Source of the DNA: Sipunculus nudus
Taxonomy: Eukaryota; Annelida; Sipuncula; Golfingiida; Sipunculidae
Assembly: GCA_026874595.1 (NCBI GenBank)
Contig: CM049312.1
Coordinates: forward strand, 74,992,429-75,056,428
Direction of reading: 5' to 3'
DNA: 64,000 nucleotides
Within the stretch, counting starts at the first letter, position 1; every line of letters starts with the position of its first letter. Below the pieces are notes generated by a model. That model did not search any database. It saw nothing but the letters and a program-made list of their open reading frames with translations, and had not been told where the DNA came from. The position numbers and the translations under genes are program-made. Positions 1 to 12,900 of this stretch are shown piece by piece.

Positions 1-200
1 AAATCAAGAAAGAATGGCAGCTTATAAATTAGGGGGAAATTTCAGTGTAATTTCTGTACAATGCCATGCCTTCAACATAATATGAAACAAGAACCAGCGA
101 GCAAGGTTAGAATTGAAGTAGAGACTGTCCATGACAGAAGCCACATCTGTCAAAAGGAGGGGGGGGGAGAATCCCGAGACAAAGATGCATCATATCTTAC

Positions 201-290
201 CTTTCTATGTCTGCCTTTAAATACAACTGCAAAGGCCCCATGGCCAATCAGTTCTTTTTTACTGTACTCAAAATCTCCAATAACTTCCAT
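201..290 (-). CDS. ULK2: ULK1/ULK2 (Atg1) kinase, first coding exon (partial gene)
   Basis: First coding exon of an Atg1/ULK-family serine/threonine kinase, the kinase that starts autophagosome formation. The 30 codons begin at ATG (complement of 288-290) and run into a good splice donor, GAAAG|gtaag, at 200/201. The peptide contains the glycine-rich ATP loop [11 protein letters not shown] at residues 17-27 and begins [14 protein letters not shown], which closely matches the start of animal ULK1/ULK2. The rest of the gene lies beyond the left edge. Positions 1-200 are its first intron. I cannot tell whether the ancestor had split into ULK1 and ULK2, so the symbol means ULK1/2-like. It is transcribed away from AKAP1. 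Confidence 0.9.
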
Positions 291-2037
291 TCTGAGAGAA
301 GACTGCACTAGGCTTGCGTCAGCCAACTCTAAGATCAGTATAAACCTCTCTGGCTTTTGTGACCACTGACACCCAAACAGACGAACAGCTGACCGTCGGG
401 CGCAGCAGACGACAGATCTGACAGGCGAGCTGTCGCTTTAAAAATAGCGTTTCCTTCAGTCCCTTGGCAACATTTTCCTGTTTCTATGCACTCTGACCGT
501 GGATTAAGGGACCGATTTAGTGGTGATTCATCTTTCCGTACACAATAACACCTTTCCAATTCATTTGTACTTCACTGTTTCCAAAATGAGGTCTTCGCAC
601 CACAACGATTTGTTTTGGTCTGACCTTAGTACATTGTACACAGGTGTATAACAAAATAGTCCCTAACCAGTTAACGAATGGCCCGTTTCAAATGCTAGAA
701 AAACACTTAATATATTCTAAATAATCGGGGTTACTAATAATTTATGCAGATGAATGTATTTGCTATGTTGACATTGTTCATCTCGTTTAGAAGGGTTTGT
801 ATATCAAAATATGCAAAATCAATGCGCTCGCACCATATTGGAAAGTAGTTCATTCTCGTGAAAACTCGTGAGTTAACACGAGATTGGAGATTGCAGGCTG
901 ACAGGTCACACACGTGTTGTGAAATTTCGTTTAAGCAACACATTGTGTTGAAATACTTCGAAACTGGCACTTTACACAGGCTGTCCACGAAACACCAGGG
1001 CTCCAACTGTGAGTGTTTCAGTATATTTCATTCCCCAAATGTATCTGAGCTTGCTTTGTCCTTGAACTGGGGCTCATTGTTTGTGTAGCAACCTCGTGTG
1101 TGCAGATCGCAGCTGACCGCTTGCCATGTGCCCCTTATCGCTGACGGACACCTTGAAAATCATCTGGAAGCAACCGCGAACTCCTAAATTGACAAGATAG
1201 ACAAAATGTATAAAGTCAAAATAACCTATTTAAACAACGCATTATGTCTCAGACTTTCTTTGTTGTTAATTAAATGGTTTGCAATAAATTCAAGTATACA
1301 TAAATCGTGAATGTTTTCCGTTCAGTGGGTAACCATGCCTATGCTATGCCATGGTGTAGAGGTTGAGTATGGAGTGAGCACACCCCCCTTCCCATCAAAA
1401 TTTCAGTCATATAATTGATGTATTTTGCCAAGTGAAACACTGCCCCCTGGTGGAGTATTACAAAGTGAAGGGGGCAACCCCCCCCCCCCCTTGATAAATT
1501 CAAAAATTAGATTCACTTGTAACTTTCAGGTATTTTACAAGTGTGACATTGTACCTGGTGGAGGGTGTGCTCCAAATTGTATGCCTCCATCATTCATACC
1601 ATGCTCTACTTTTTATTCAAGGTTCATTTCAGACAAAATGTTGCATGCTTTGTTTAGTCAAAATTCATGGGTGCATGTCATGAGCAGAGATGACCCATTT
1701 GTTGACCAGTGTGTAGTGTCCATTACGCACACGGTTGACAGTTCCTGAGAACTGTGTGCCAGGACTCGTTGAAAATCTGTTGTGTTGTGAACTGATTTTC
1801 AGTCACTCATGTGATAGATCTGGTTTTTATACATGTATGTGCACAGTCAACTAAATATTTAATGAAAAATTATTTTGATTATCAACTTTCAAATGATTTG
1901 ATTTCTGTAAGGTTAGTAAAACTTGCACAGCAATTTTTATGAGTTCTCCACATCTGTGAATCAGTGTTTAGTATCACAGCCTTGAACAATCTGTTTACAG
2001 TGAAAACTGATTTTATTTCATCTTTTTTTTATTTCAG
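291..2037. promoter_or_regulatory. Shared upstream region between ULK and AKAP1
   Basis: The interval between the two divergent start codons. It must hold the 5' UTR and promoter of ULK on the minus strand and at least one non-coding first exon and promoter of AKAP1 on the plus strand. The AKAP1 coding exon begins at a splice acceptor (2031-2037), so its transcription start lies further upstream. The part from about 350 to 1190 is richer in CpG than the rest of the window, which fits a promoter. I could not place the transcription starts or the upstream exon. Positions 1380-1600 hold C-rich low-complexity sequence and no convincing gene. Confidence 0.5.
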
Positions 2038-2047
2038 ACCTGTCAAC

Positions 2048-3961
2048 ATGTCACTAATGCCAAAACTTGTGACAGCAGCCATAACAACTATGGCATCAGC
2101 CATTTTGTGGTACTTGTGGTACCATGGTCGGCCAAAAAGACCTGACAAAGGATTAAAGGATCAGAGAGAAGAAGAACAAACAACAATGATAAAAAGCACA
2201 GGAAGTGATAGTATTGAAAATAAACCATTGTCTAAACCTGAAAGTAAAAATGAATCCTTAAAAGTCACAGACCCTGGATTAATAAACGCCTCTGGTACAT
2301 CTGTAATTGTGACTGAACCTTCAGTTCAAAACTTGGCTACCACTGATACAAGATCTTTAGATCAGGAAAATATAGAAATAAACAAGATCAAAACAGGAAA
2401 TGTACCGCCTGTTATGGAAGAGCAGGTGGGGAAATGTGAAGCAGCAGAGGTTTACATGTCTCCTGTATGTGAAACCACAACAAAATGTGGAGCAACCAGT
2501 TCAGTTGTAGGGAGTATAAATGATGACCAAAGCAAACAGAGTGATGTAAATCAAGATGTTGAGGTGAAAAGTGAAGAGGTTCCTTTTTCCTCAGAAAAAG
2601 TAAATGTATGTGAAACCAAACCTACCAATGTCCCTGAAATGTCAGAAGCAATCAATTTACCAAGTGCTGATGAGGAAATCAGGAATGATGATGCATCAAG
2701 TGAAGAGGTGGTTCATGAATATATAGGAGGCAAGGATGAAAAAGGTGAAGTCAAAGAGGTTCATGATGCTTCACATGTAGGGTTGGATGTTGAAAGTAAG
2801 CAGGATGTAGAGGAAAAATATGAAATGCAAGAGGTTCAGATTTCAACACAGGCAACACTTGCAGATGATACCATGGTAACTGATGGCAAAGTACAGGATG
2901 GTGAAGTAGATGTTAAAATTGTTGATGATGAGTCTGAACTACCTAATCATCAAAATGATCCAGGAGTTGTCCCATCAACTGTTGATGGTGATGTTGACTG
3001 TGCTAAAGAGGATGTTAAACCTAGTGAAGTGCCAAATGTTGTGAAAGTATGTGATAATGAAGGGCAGGCCCAAGATAGTGATAGTGTGTCCGTGGAAAGT
3101 GTTGCTCAGGATGTAAGCCAAGACACAATTTGCAGTGAGGCAGTCCAAGAAGACTCCATCAAAATGCAAGACCACGGCAGTCTCTGTGAAAATAAACCCA
3201 CTGAGAGGGCCAAAAAAGTGAGCATTTGTAGTAATGAAGCAGATGAAAAAGAAGACAGTGTCGGTCAGAATAAGGTAGCTGAGAGTCAGTCTCCTGAAGT
3301 TGTTTCAGCCAGTAAAATACTGGTAGAATCAGATAGCAGCTCCACAGAAAAAGTGGATGCAGTTCCCAGCAGCACTGAATCAGTAAAGGAAATGCAAGGC
3401 AGCGCTGCAGTTGAGGTAGATGCTGTGACTGAAGAAGAGCTGGGCAGCACTTCAGAGGAAGTCACTGCTGTGACAGAGGAGGAGAAACATACATCAAGCA
3501 GCATTACTGATGAGACAGCTGATGCAGAAACAGACACAGCCAGAGATCACACAGATACTAAAGAGACACAAGGCCTTAAAACCAATATCACCACAGAGGA
3601 TGTGGAAACAAAAATGACTGAGAGTGCTGTTCAGCTATCAGAGGTAACGAACTGGGCTGATCAGGTAGCTGAAGATCAGTCAGAACCTGTGTCATGTGAC
3701 CATGTAACATCGGAACCATCACATGATCATTTTCAGCAGGTAACCTCCAATGATACAAGTACAGACAATGCAACCACAGCTAAGGTTGATACTGATAGTT
3801 CAACCTCAGCTGTTGAGGAGCGAACAGAGACATCCTCCAGAAACAGCCCTGAACGAACAGCACCTCTGGAAGCAGAACCAGCAAAGGACAAGTCAACTGA
3901 ACAAGGCCAAGGGACTACTGTGTCAAGCTCAAACTGCAATGAAATTGATCTCAACTCGGAG
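2048..3961 (+). CDS. AKAP1: AKAP1 coding exon 1 (anchor and acidic linker, residues 1-638)
   Basis: The exon begins at 2038 after the acceptor tttatttcag, with 10 bases of 5' UTR before the ATG. It ends at ...TCGGAG|gtaaat, phase 0. The first residues contain a single membrane-spanning stretch rich in Leu, Ala, Trp and Tyr, then a basic cluster, as in outer-membrane signal anchors. The rest is strongly acidic with repeated EVDAVTEE-like segments. Residues 526-543 (AVQLSEVTNWADQVAED region) form a predicted amphipathic helix and are my best candidate for binding the PKA regulatory subunit, but the match is not strict. The open frame continues to 4015 only as intron read-through. Confidence 0.9.
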
Positions 3962-6900
3962 GTAAATAGTCCAGTAAGAAACATTTACTCTTACAAAAAG
4001 GGATACCTCAAATAGCAAACTAATGTCAGGTCTTCATAGTTATGTAATAAGCAGCTTTCTTTAGTTTCTTTAGTTACATGATATGATGGTAAGTCCATTG
4101 TCCTTGTGGAGTAATTAAACTTTGGAAAGTGAATATATGTATGCATGCTTTATATATGTATGTGACAACTACTGAATAGAGCGAGAACTTGAGAGCAGTA
4201 CACAGCAGTCTACAGTATTGCCCTTTCCTTTAAAATTTTTTATTGTAATAGTCTATCCTCAGTTTAGTTCAGATTTAGTAACTGACAAGTTGTGTACATG
4301 TACCAGTTAGAATTGGAATACCCATCTTGTCAGATTGGAATATGCATCTTGACAAATTGGAATATATGCATCTTGACAAATTGAAAATTGCACCTTGACA
4401 GCTTTAGATTGATCACTTAGGACTTTGCTTTTATTGTACACTCCTTACTCACTGCAGTTGTTCTGTATCTCCTTCACTTTAAACACTGCTTTGTATAACA
4501 GGTTTTTCTGGGTTTCAACGCCAGGGCTGGTACAGAGCGAAGAACTGTAATCTGATGAATGAGAGAGAGGTATCATGGGTTTTAAACATGGAGTTGGATG
4601 TCCAGTGCAATTCCATGCTCTCATTGACATGAACACAATGCTATGCACTGGGCAAGCCCTGTTGTTGAAACACTGATAATCTTGCTATAAAAAGATGCTA
4701 GGGAAATATAGAATATATAATGGTATATATAACAGCTGTGTTAGGAGTCTATCATACTTCCAAAGTCTGCAAATGTCATAGATTTTTAGCTCAGCTGACT
4801 GTGTAAGTCATCTGAGCTATAGCGATCACCCTTTGTCCGTCGTCCGTCCGGCCGTCTGTCCGTTAACAGGGCACAAATCGTAACCGCTGGACCTGAAATC
4901 TTCTAAATTTACATCCAGAGACCAGGGACGTCCATGAAAAATCTCCTTGAAAACCTGGAATTAGGTCTCTGTTACCCATATTCTTCGAGCTATGGTGCTT
5001 CGAAGTACCCCCCAGAATAATGGGAAATTTGATACCAAAGTTCAAGTATCTGAACAACTAATGTATTGATCACCATGATTCTTTGCATAGATATTGATCA
5101 TGAAGTGTTTCATCAGTTTCTGCAGACTGGTGGCGCTACCTGTTTTTATTCTTTTTTACCATTTTTTTTTCTCTATTTTTGAGACCTTAAAAGATGTGGT
5201 CATCCGTAAACAGGGCACAAATCGTAACGCCTGGACCTAGAATCTTCTCTCTTGATATGCAGGGAGGTCCATGAAAAGTCTCCTTGGAAACCTAATATTT
5301 GGTCTCTGTTACCTATATTCTTCGAGCTATTAGGCTCTGAAGTACCCCCCAGAATAATAGATAATTTGATACAAAAGCTCCAGTATCTGAACAAATAATG
5401 CATTGATAACCATGATTCTTTGCATGGACTTTGGTCATGGAATGTTTCATCAGTTTCTGCAGTCTGGTGGTGCCACCTGTATTTTTTCAATTGTAACGAT
5501 TTTTTTTCTTCATTTTTGAGACCTCTTTAGATGTGGTCATCTGTTAACATGGCAAAAATTCTAACAGCTGGACCTAGAATCTTCTCTCTTGACATGCAGG
5601 GAGGCCCATGAAAAGTCTCTATGGTCTCTGTTACCCATAAACTCTGAACTATGGGACACTGAAGTCTCCTCCAGAATAATGGAAAATTTGAAACAAAAGC
5701 TCAAGTATCTGAACAACTATTGCAATGATCACCAAGATTCTTTGCATGGATATTGATCATAGAATGTTTCATCAGTTCCTGCAGTCTGGTGGCACCACCT
5801 GTATTTTTTCGATTTTTCTGAATTTTTTCTCTATTTCGAGACCTCTTAAGATGCGATCATCTGTTAACAGGGCGCAAATTGTAACCATTGGTTCTAGAAT
5901 CTTCTAACTTTTCTTATTGAAATATATAGATTTCCATTGAATAAAGTGTAACTGTTTTTGGGTAATTGTAGGCCTCCTCTGATAGTGGTCATGGAGGGAG
6001 TGTGAATGAAGTGTCGACTGTGGACCACAGTGAGAACATTGTGTTGTTGTACAAATTTGACTGGCCATCTGATCTGTCAGGGATGCTTATTGGAAAGAAG
6101 GGGAGGAACATCCGTGGAATTAGTGATATATCTGGAGCAGAGATTGCCCTGGAAGGCAGGAGTTACAGCAGAGATGGTCACTTGGAATGTGTTATTAAAG
6201 GTAAAACGTTTTCTCCTTTTCAGTAGCACCAGTGACAATTTATGTTACAAACCACCTTCAGTTTGTAGCAGGGCTAGATAAAATATCAGTTATTTGAAAA
6301 GCTATAATTTAAAGGAACCTATTCATATACCAGGTGTGTTATATAAATATATACATGTGTGAAATATAGTGTTTCTCCTGAAATATGATTTCCCCCTGTT
6401 TGCATACTACTTAAGTAGGAATAATCTTGCACCGGGTATGATCAGTGGTGCAAAAGATTAACACAGCACATGCCACCTTGTGGCCATATCATTCAACTTT
6501 ACAAATCAAGTTTTTTCTTTTCCTTGTTTGTTTATGGTTTGTACTTATGCAAGACCAGACCTCTGGTGTTGTTAGACAAATGAACTTCTCACACACACAA
6601 CCATAACAATGTATTAAATAGGTGAACTGAACTGGAAACAGTATATCCATGTGCAGAGACAGTTTTGCTAGGAAACTTATATTCAGCCAGGTAAACTTAT
6701 ACTTGGCCAGAGAAACTAAATAGCTTTGGGTAATATACATATTATTTCATATGTTTATGTCCTTTAAAGAGAATTTGGTGGCAGCACCTTTGAATGGTTG
6801 TTTGCAAACAAATGAAAGTAGAAAGACAGTGTTTGTCAATTTCAATCTGGGCAAAGAGTCACATGCACATTATGTCTGATGCTTGTCGATTTCATACTAG

Positions 6901-9900
6901 GGTGTTGCATCATTGCATACAGTTTGCACCAGGTTGATATTAGCTTACAGTGTATAAGCCATATCAACTTCAGTTAGGTGTCATATCACATATGCCAGGG
7001 GCGGGATATCTGGATGGCATGCATGGCTGGTTAATAATAAAGGATTCCTATGAAGAAACACTTACTGTATGATCTAAATTTCCTTCAGATTAATAGATTG
7101 TTCCCTAAACCTGCACAAAGTCACAACAAGTACTGCGCAGATAGCTGTATGTGCTACATCCATTAGATAAATGAAGGCACAGGCCTGTGGCTCTGTATAT
7201 AGTACAGAGCCACAACTGCAGGGTCTATCTTATTGTCCCTCTCTCCGTGGATGCAGGAGACATTGATTTGGGTTTGTCTGTCTCTCTGTCCATCTGTCAG
7301 GTTTTGTTTCTGTGCGATTACTTTCCTAAATATCTGATTTCATTCAAATTGTGGTCAATGATTGCTCTGATGCTTACCTAGGTTGGGATTGGTTGGAGTG
7401 TCTGGCTTCTGTCGGTCTGTCTGTCACTTTGTCTGTCCATCTGTCAAGTTTTCGTTTCCTTGCGATTACTTTCCTAAATATTATCCAATTTCATCCAAAT
7501 TTGGGTCAGTGATTGCTATCATGCATACCTTGGTTGGGATTGGCTTTGGAGTGTCTGGCTTCTGTCTGTCTGTCACTTTGTCTGTCTGTCTGTCAGGTTT
7601 TCATTTCCATGTGATAACTTTCCTAAATATTATCCAATTTCATTCAAATTTGGGTCAGTGATTGCTCTCATGCGTACCTTGGTTGGGATTAGTTTTGGGG
7701 TGTCTGGCTTTTGTCTGTCTGTCTGTCACTTTGTCTGTCTGTCTGTCAGGTTTTTGTTTCCCTGCTATAACTTTCCTAAGTATTATCCGATTTCATCCAA
7801 ATTTGGGTCAGTGATTGTTCTCATGCATACCTTGGTTGGGATTGGTTTTGGAGTGTCTGGCTTCTGTCTGTCTGTCACTTTGTCTGTCTGTCTGTCAGGT
7901 TTTCATTTCCATGCAAAACTTTCCTAAAAATTATCCAATTTCATTCAAATTTGGGTATGTGATTGCTCTCATGCTTACCCTGGTTGGGATTTGTTTTGGA
8001 GTGTCTGGCTTTTGTCTGTCTGTCTGTTTATGACAGCAAGATCCCAAGTGGGGGACATTAATTCCACGAATTTGCTCGTTTCCATGCTGCTCTGATGCCA
8101 TTGCCATCGAAGAATTCTGTGATTGAGCTGTGGGCTATAATCAAGCCTGGGATAGTCTGTTCCACAAAAGGGTGTCCATTGAATTTTGGCAACATTTTCA
8201 TTAACTTGTAGATTAATTTCAGATAGCATGTTGCAATGAAGGAAAGGGGTGTTGGCCTTATTTAATATAATTAAATTATAATCAAACCTAGCAAAATATA
8301 AAAGCAGTGCAATAAATCGATATCTGAGAAAGTCTATTTTTTACAACACCTCAACCCCATTCATGAAGGCAAGATCACCGGTCACATGCTCAAACTACTG
8401 CACTTGAAAACTCCTGATTGGCTCATAACTTGTCATAAATATTCTAAAAAATACAGTTGTCTGCCACCTATGGCAGACCCTATGTCACTTGGCCTCAAGA
8501 TTCAGAAGAACCAGAGGGTTGCAAAATATAAATGTTGTTTTTGTTATGAGGTTTTACATCTTATATTAGGCCTTTGGTCCCTGATCAGCTTTAAAGTCAG
8601 ACTTTGTAATAATTTTTAAGTTTCAGAGAATAATTACCAAATTTCAATGGGCACCCTTTTGTGGAACAGATTATAGCAGGCTATAAAAGAGCCAGGTGCC
8701 AGTCTAAAGGCAGCCTCAGCATTTTGTAAGAAAATACCTTATGTACATTTTACCAGAAAACTTCATCTATGGTTCAGTCAAAACATACCGGTACATGACT
8801 AAAGGTTGTTGTCATTAAAATGCCAGGCCATAACAAGTGATCAATGAAACAGTAAAAAAAGAAGTTATCAATGAATGCTGTGGTTGGCTTCATATTTGTG
8901 AGGCTAAATTTTACAATTTCACTCTTTTGTGATTTTGTGAGTGGTCTGATTGTCACAATAGGGTTCCATATTCAGGATCTTACCATGCAGTAAACTACAT
9001 ATATGGTTTTCCATTAATCACATGAACGCTGTGTACAAGCAAACAGATAAGGACCAAAAACAATCAGTGGAAATCCTTGTCCCAAATAGAAAAATATGAA
9101 ATACCTATAGTCTGTTTCATCCTCTCATGTCCACCTGTTTTTTGCTATGAAAATTTTTATTTGTTACATTTCAAGGGAAAACCTGATAGGGCAGGGTAGA
9201 GGATTAAAGGACCTTATTTTTTTAACAAGGTAAATAAATATAGGTCAACCTGATGGTTTATTTAAGAACCAAAATTATTTAAAATTATGAGAAATCAATT
9301 TATATTTTACAACATATCAGACCCACTTATGGCAGTCATTGGTAACATGAAAAGACGGCCAAAACTGACAGCTGCTTATTGGATGATGTCATGTAAACAC
9401 TCTAAAAAATATAACCAGCTAAAACATTGTTGGCTGCTTATGGGGGGGGGGGGGGGGGGGGGGTCACATCATATCTGCCAGATCATGGTGAAGAGACTTC
9501 CGGTAGTATGTTGTGAAAAATAAACGGGATTTATTGTAAAATTCTTAATTGCCAGATTAGGTTGTCACTTCCATGTTTAGTTTTCTTGGAAATTTAAAAA
9601 AAAATATAAACTTATTTGAAAATCATTGTTTAAAGTGCACAGCAGGTGATGGAACGGACTATAATATTTATAATATCAGTCACTGATAATCAGTGTTAGA
9701 TTATTCACAAGGTTTCATTTCCATGATGATTTCCCTTTTGCAAATATCACTGATTTGAAGCCCTCGCCATCAAAAATCCAACCACAGTATTAGTTGAAAT
9801 TTTTTCTTGTTGAACTGTAATCTTTTAAAAAAAAGAACCAAAGACTTTACAGGACAGAAATTAAATGGATGGTCATTGTGAAAGAAGCAAATTAAAACAA

Positions 9901-12900
9901 AATATTCAGCCAAGGTGGCCAAAAAAATATGCATAAAATGCATCAAACAGTTTATCTATTTCACATTTTAGAACTTTAAAAGTTAATAATTCATAATTTT
10001 TCATGATTTTTAATTTTTTTCTCAGAAAGTAATTTTAGTGAAACATTCTAGTCCTAATATAAATATAGGAATATATATCCACAGATTCATAATTTCACTT
10101 CTCAACTTTCTATATTTACCCTTTAAGATATTTTTTCATAAATTACTTAAATTTATTAATTGTTTAATAAACTTCTTCCTAGAACAAATTTCCTAGATTT
10201 CCACATTTTTTATTCTGGAGGAGAAAAAGTCTTTCAATAAATTGAGCAAATATTTGGCCAAATCCCATAAAATTACATTATGGTGACAAAGTGGTGACAC
10301 AACATTTTTCTGCTCCAGATGCAATTGACATATCAGTGAGGCAGAATCAGGCAATTTCTTAGAAGTTCACCGCTTTCCAGGTTACGGGTAGCTTGTCCGT
10401 GTCCTTAGTCCTTTAGGAGTGAGCCAGTTTAAATATTGACTGTTATCTCTTGAAATGCTTTGTCAAACATGACCTTTACTATGAAGGTGCCACGTCTCTC
10501 ATTCATGTTTGGTTTTTCTAAGGATTTCTATATGCGATCTACAAGTAAACTGCAAGTATTTTCACTAGGGACATATTTGCAAAAGTGCTGAAGTGGTGTG
10601 CCTGTGGCTGTAAGTAAAAATCACTTTTCATAAAACTTTAAGACCTGATCTCATAATTATTAAGAGTGCACAAATGAAAATATAGTATCACTTTAAAAAC
10701 AACTTTGCCCCAGAAGTCCTGATTGGACTGAAGCTGAATGATAGGGCCTTGTGTCATTTGGGTTTAAATTAATAGACAACGAATGGGGCCAGTGGGCTAA
10801 TCAGTGAACATTATGTCATATAGACATATGATTTAAAATTTACAGAGTTGTAGCTGATATTTTTTCTCTTGATATATATTTACTGTTTTAATATTCTTGT
10901 TTACATTTTCCTTAATATGTGAACTGTCATTGTATCCCCAGACAAAGTCATTTCTTTAAAATTATGCATATACATAGACATTGATTATGGGATGATATAT
11001 ATATATAAATTGGGGTCATGACCTTTCCTATTTGAGTGGCCTTAACCTTGAATATTGCCATATATGGTGAAAATTACACAAAATCATTAATATCTCAATA
11101 AGGGATGCATGGATTGGTCCAAAAATCAACTTGTTTGAAGATCTTGGATAGTATTGTCATATACTGGAAACAGGTGGGGCCACCTGTTATTCTTTTACTT
11201 GTTTTTGTGCCGTTTAATACCCAATCATTGCCACTTAACAGTACTGTGAGCAGTGTTGCTCCTAGAGTGCGGCATTGCCGCAGTTTTATTGGCTGTGTCC
11301 CTTCGTTTTTAGGCAGGGGCGCCTGATGTGGACACACTATTTTTGCACGTGTCCCTCATGATTTAAATTATGCAACCCTTAAACAAACGTAGTTACATGA
11401 AAATTTATACAGATGAAAAAAATCGATGTACGTATCCCTTCAGAAAGATTTGGGGAAATCCTCTGGTATCTGAATCCCTGATAAAACTATACGCGGGATC
11501 ACATAATACACACAGGTTTAATGGTCACACCATTGATGTCTTGAATGCGTTGCCTCAGGGTTGGTCCATACACACAGAGGTGTTGCAGCTGTTCTGACAA
11601 AGATCGATGTTCTAGTGGTCAGAATAAAGTTGCAAGCGAGCATCCTGTGCTCGACACTGACGTGATTTTCTTGAGCCTACATAGTCTCACGATAATGCAT
11701 TTTAATTATTCATAAACATGAATATGAAAAAGCAGATATTTTTAGGATTTATCAAAGTTTAGAAGGTGCGACCTGGTCAATATTTACGGCGTTTCACCCC
11801 TAAGTTAATCCTCGAAGTACGGTTAGAAACTCGCCTGCCCAGAATTTCGAAAGTTCGCGTGTCTTGTCAGGCAGTTCTCAACGATGTTAGACAGTTTTGA
11901 ATTTTCAGATCCATCATTTCATTATAATGACTTAGATTACTTTACCAGGATAATTCAGACGATTATTTCCCTAAAAGCACTCAGGTCTTCCACAATGATC
12001 TCAAACAATTTGCCTGTATAATGACATCATTTCATGGCAGGCCAGGCAACCGACGGCCCCTCTTTTTTAGCGAACCTGTGAGCTTATGCGATGGTGTGTC
12101 GTCGTGCGTCTTCTGTACGTTAACCATAGCTAGCTCAAAAACGGCAGGAGCTAGCATCACCAAATTTTTTGCAAATAATCAGTCATCCAAAAAACTATAT
12201 CGGATTTTGTTTATTTTTTTTCTAACTGCATTTTCTTAGATTTTATAGGAAAAAAGCTAAAAAAGCTTTAAAAATCTTCTCCGAAACTGTCCAGCCAAAT
12301 TGTCCAATATTTCACAGAAATGATCCCTGGAACAATCTTTCTCAAGTTTGTTCGAATGGTTCCAGTTTGATGATTTTTGGCAGAGTTACAGATTGTTGAA
12401 CTTTTTTAACTGTGCAAAAAAAGCATATTAAAATTTAAATCTCAGGAGCGGCTGGAGCTATCATCACCAAATTTTATGCCAATGTTGGTCACATAGGTCA
12501 TATCTGAAATTGAGGTATTGGTGGTGCCACCTGCATAGGCCTTTCTTGTACGGGGTCATCAGTGCCTGTAACACACTGAGGGCTACAAAAAACTTCTTCT
12601 CTGAAAAATGTTTAATATCTCACAGAAATAATCCTAGGGTAGTGCTTTCTGAAGTTTGTTCAAATGGTCTCTTTTCAGTGACTTTTGGCCAAGTTATGGG
12701 AAGCTGAATTTAGTCATATGCCATAACAGCCCATTTTAGCTCAGTGGCTACGAAGATCTACTTCTCAAAAACCACTGGGCCAAATTCTTAAATCTCACAC
12801 ATTAATTATCCTCAGATGTTGATAATTTAAGTTTGTTCAAATGGTTTTGGTTCAGTGCTTTTTGGCTGAGTTACGGGAAGCTGAACTTAGCCAGTTTGCT

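Noticed and set aside
1964-2047. An earlier in-frame AKAP1 start codon at 1964
   Set aside because: A polypyrimidine tract and acceptor (2031-2037) lie between it and the anchor-coding sequence, so the ATG at 2048 is favoured. A minor unspliced form cannot be excluded.
3962-4015. AKAP1 ending at the stop codon at 4013-4015
   Set aside because: The donor at 3961/3962 is in phase with the downstream KH exon; this tail is intron read-through.
7383-7927. Cysteine-rich open frames (SVCLSVC repeats)
   Set aside because: They are translations of CTGTCTGT tandem repeats.
11370-11597. Transposase or other gene in the left arm of the hAT-like segment
   Set aside because: The 75-residue frame shows no recognisable transposase, zinc-finger or dimerisation motif and no splice partners.
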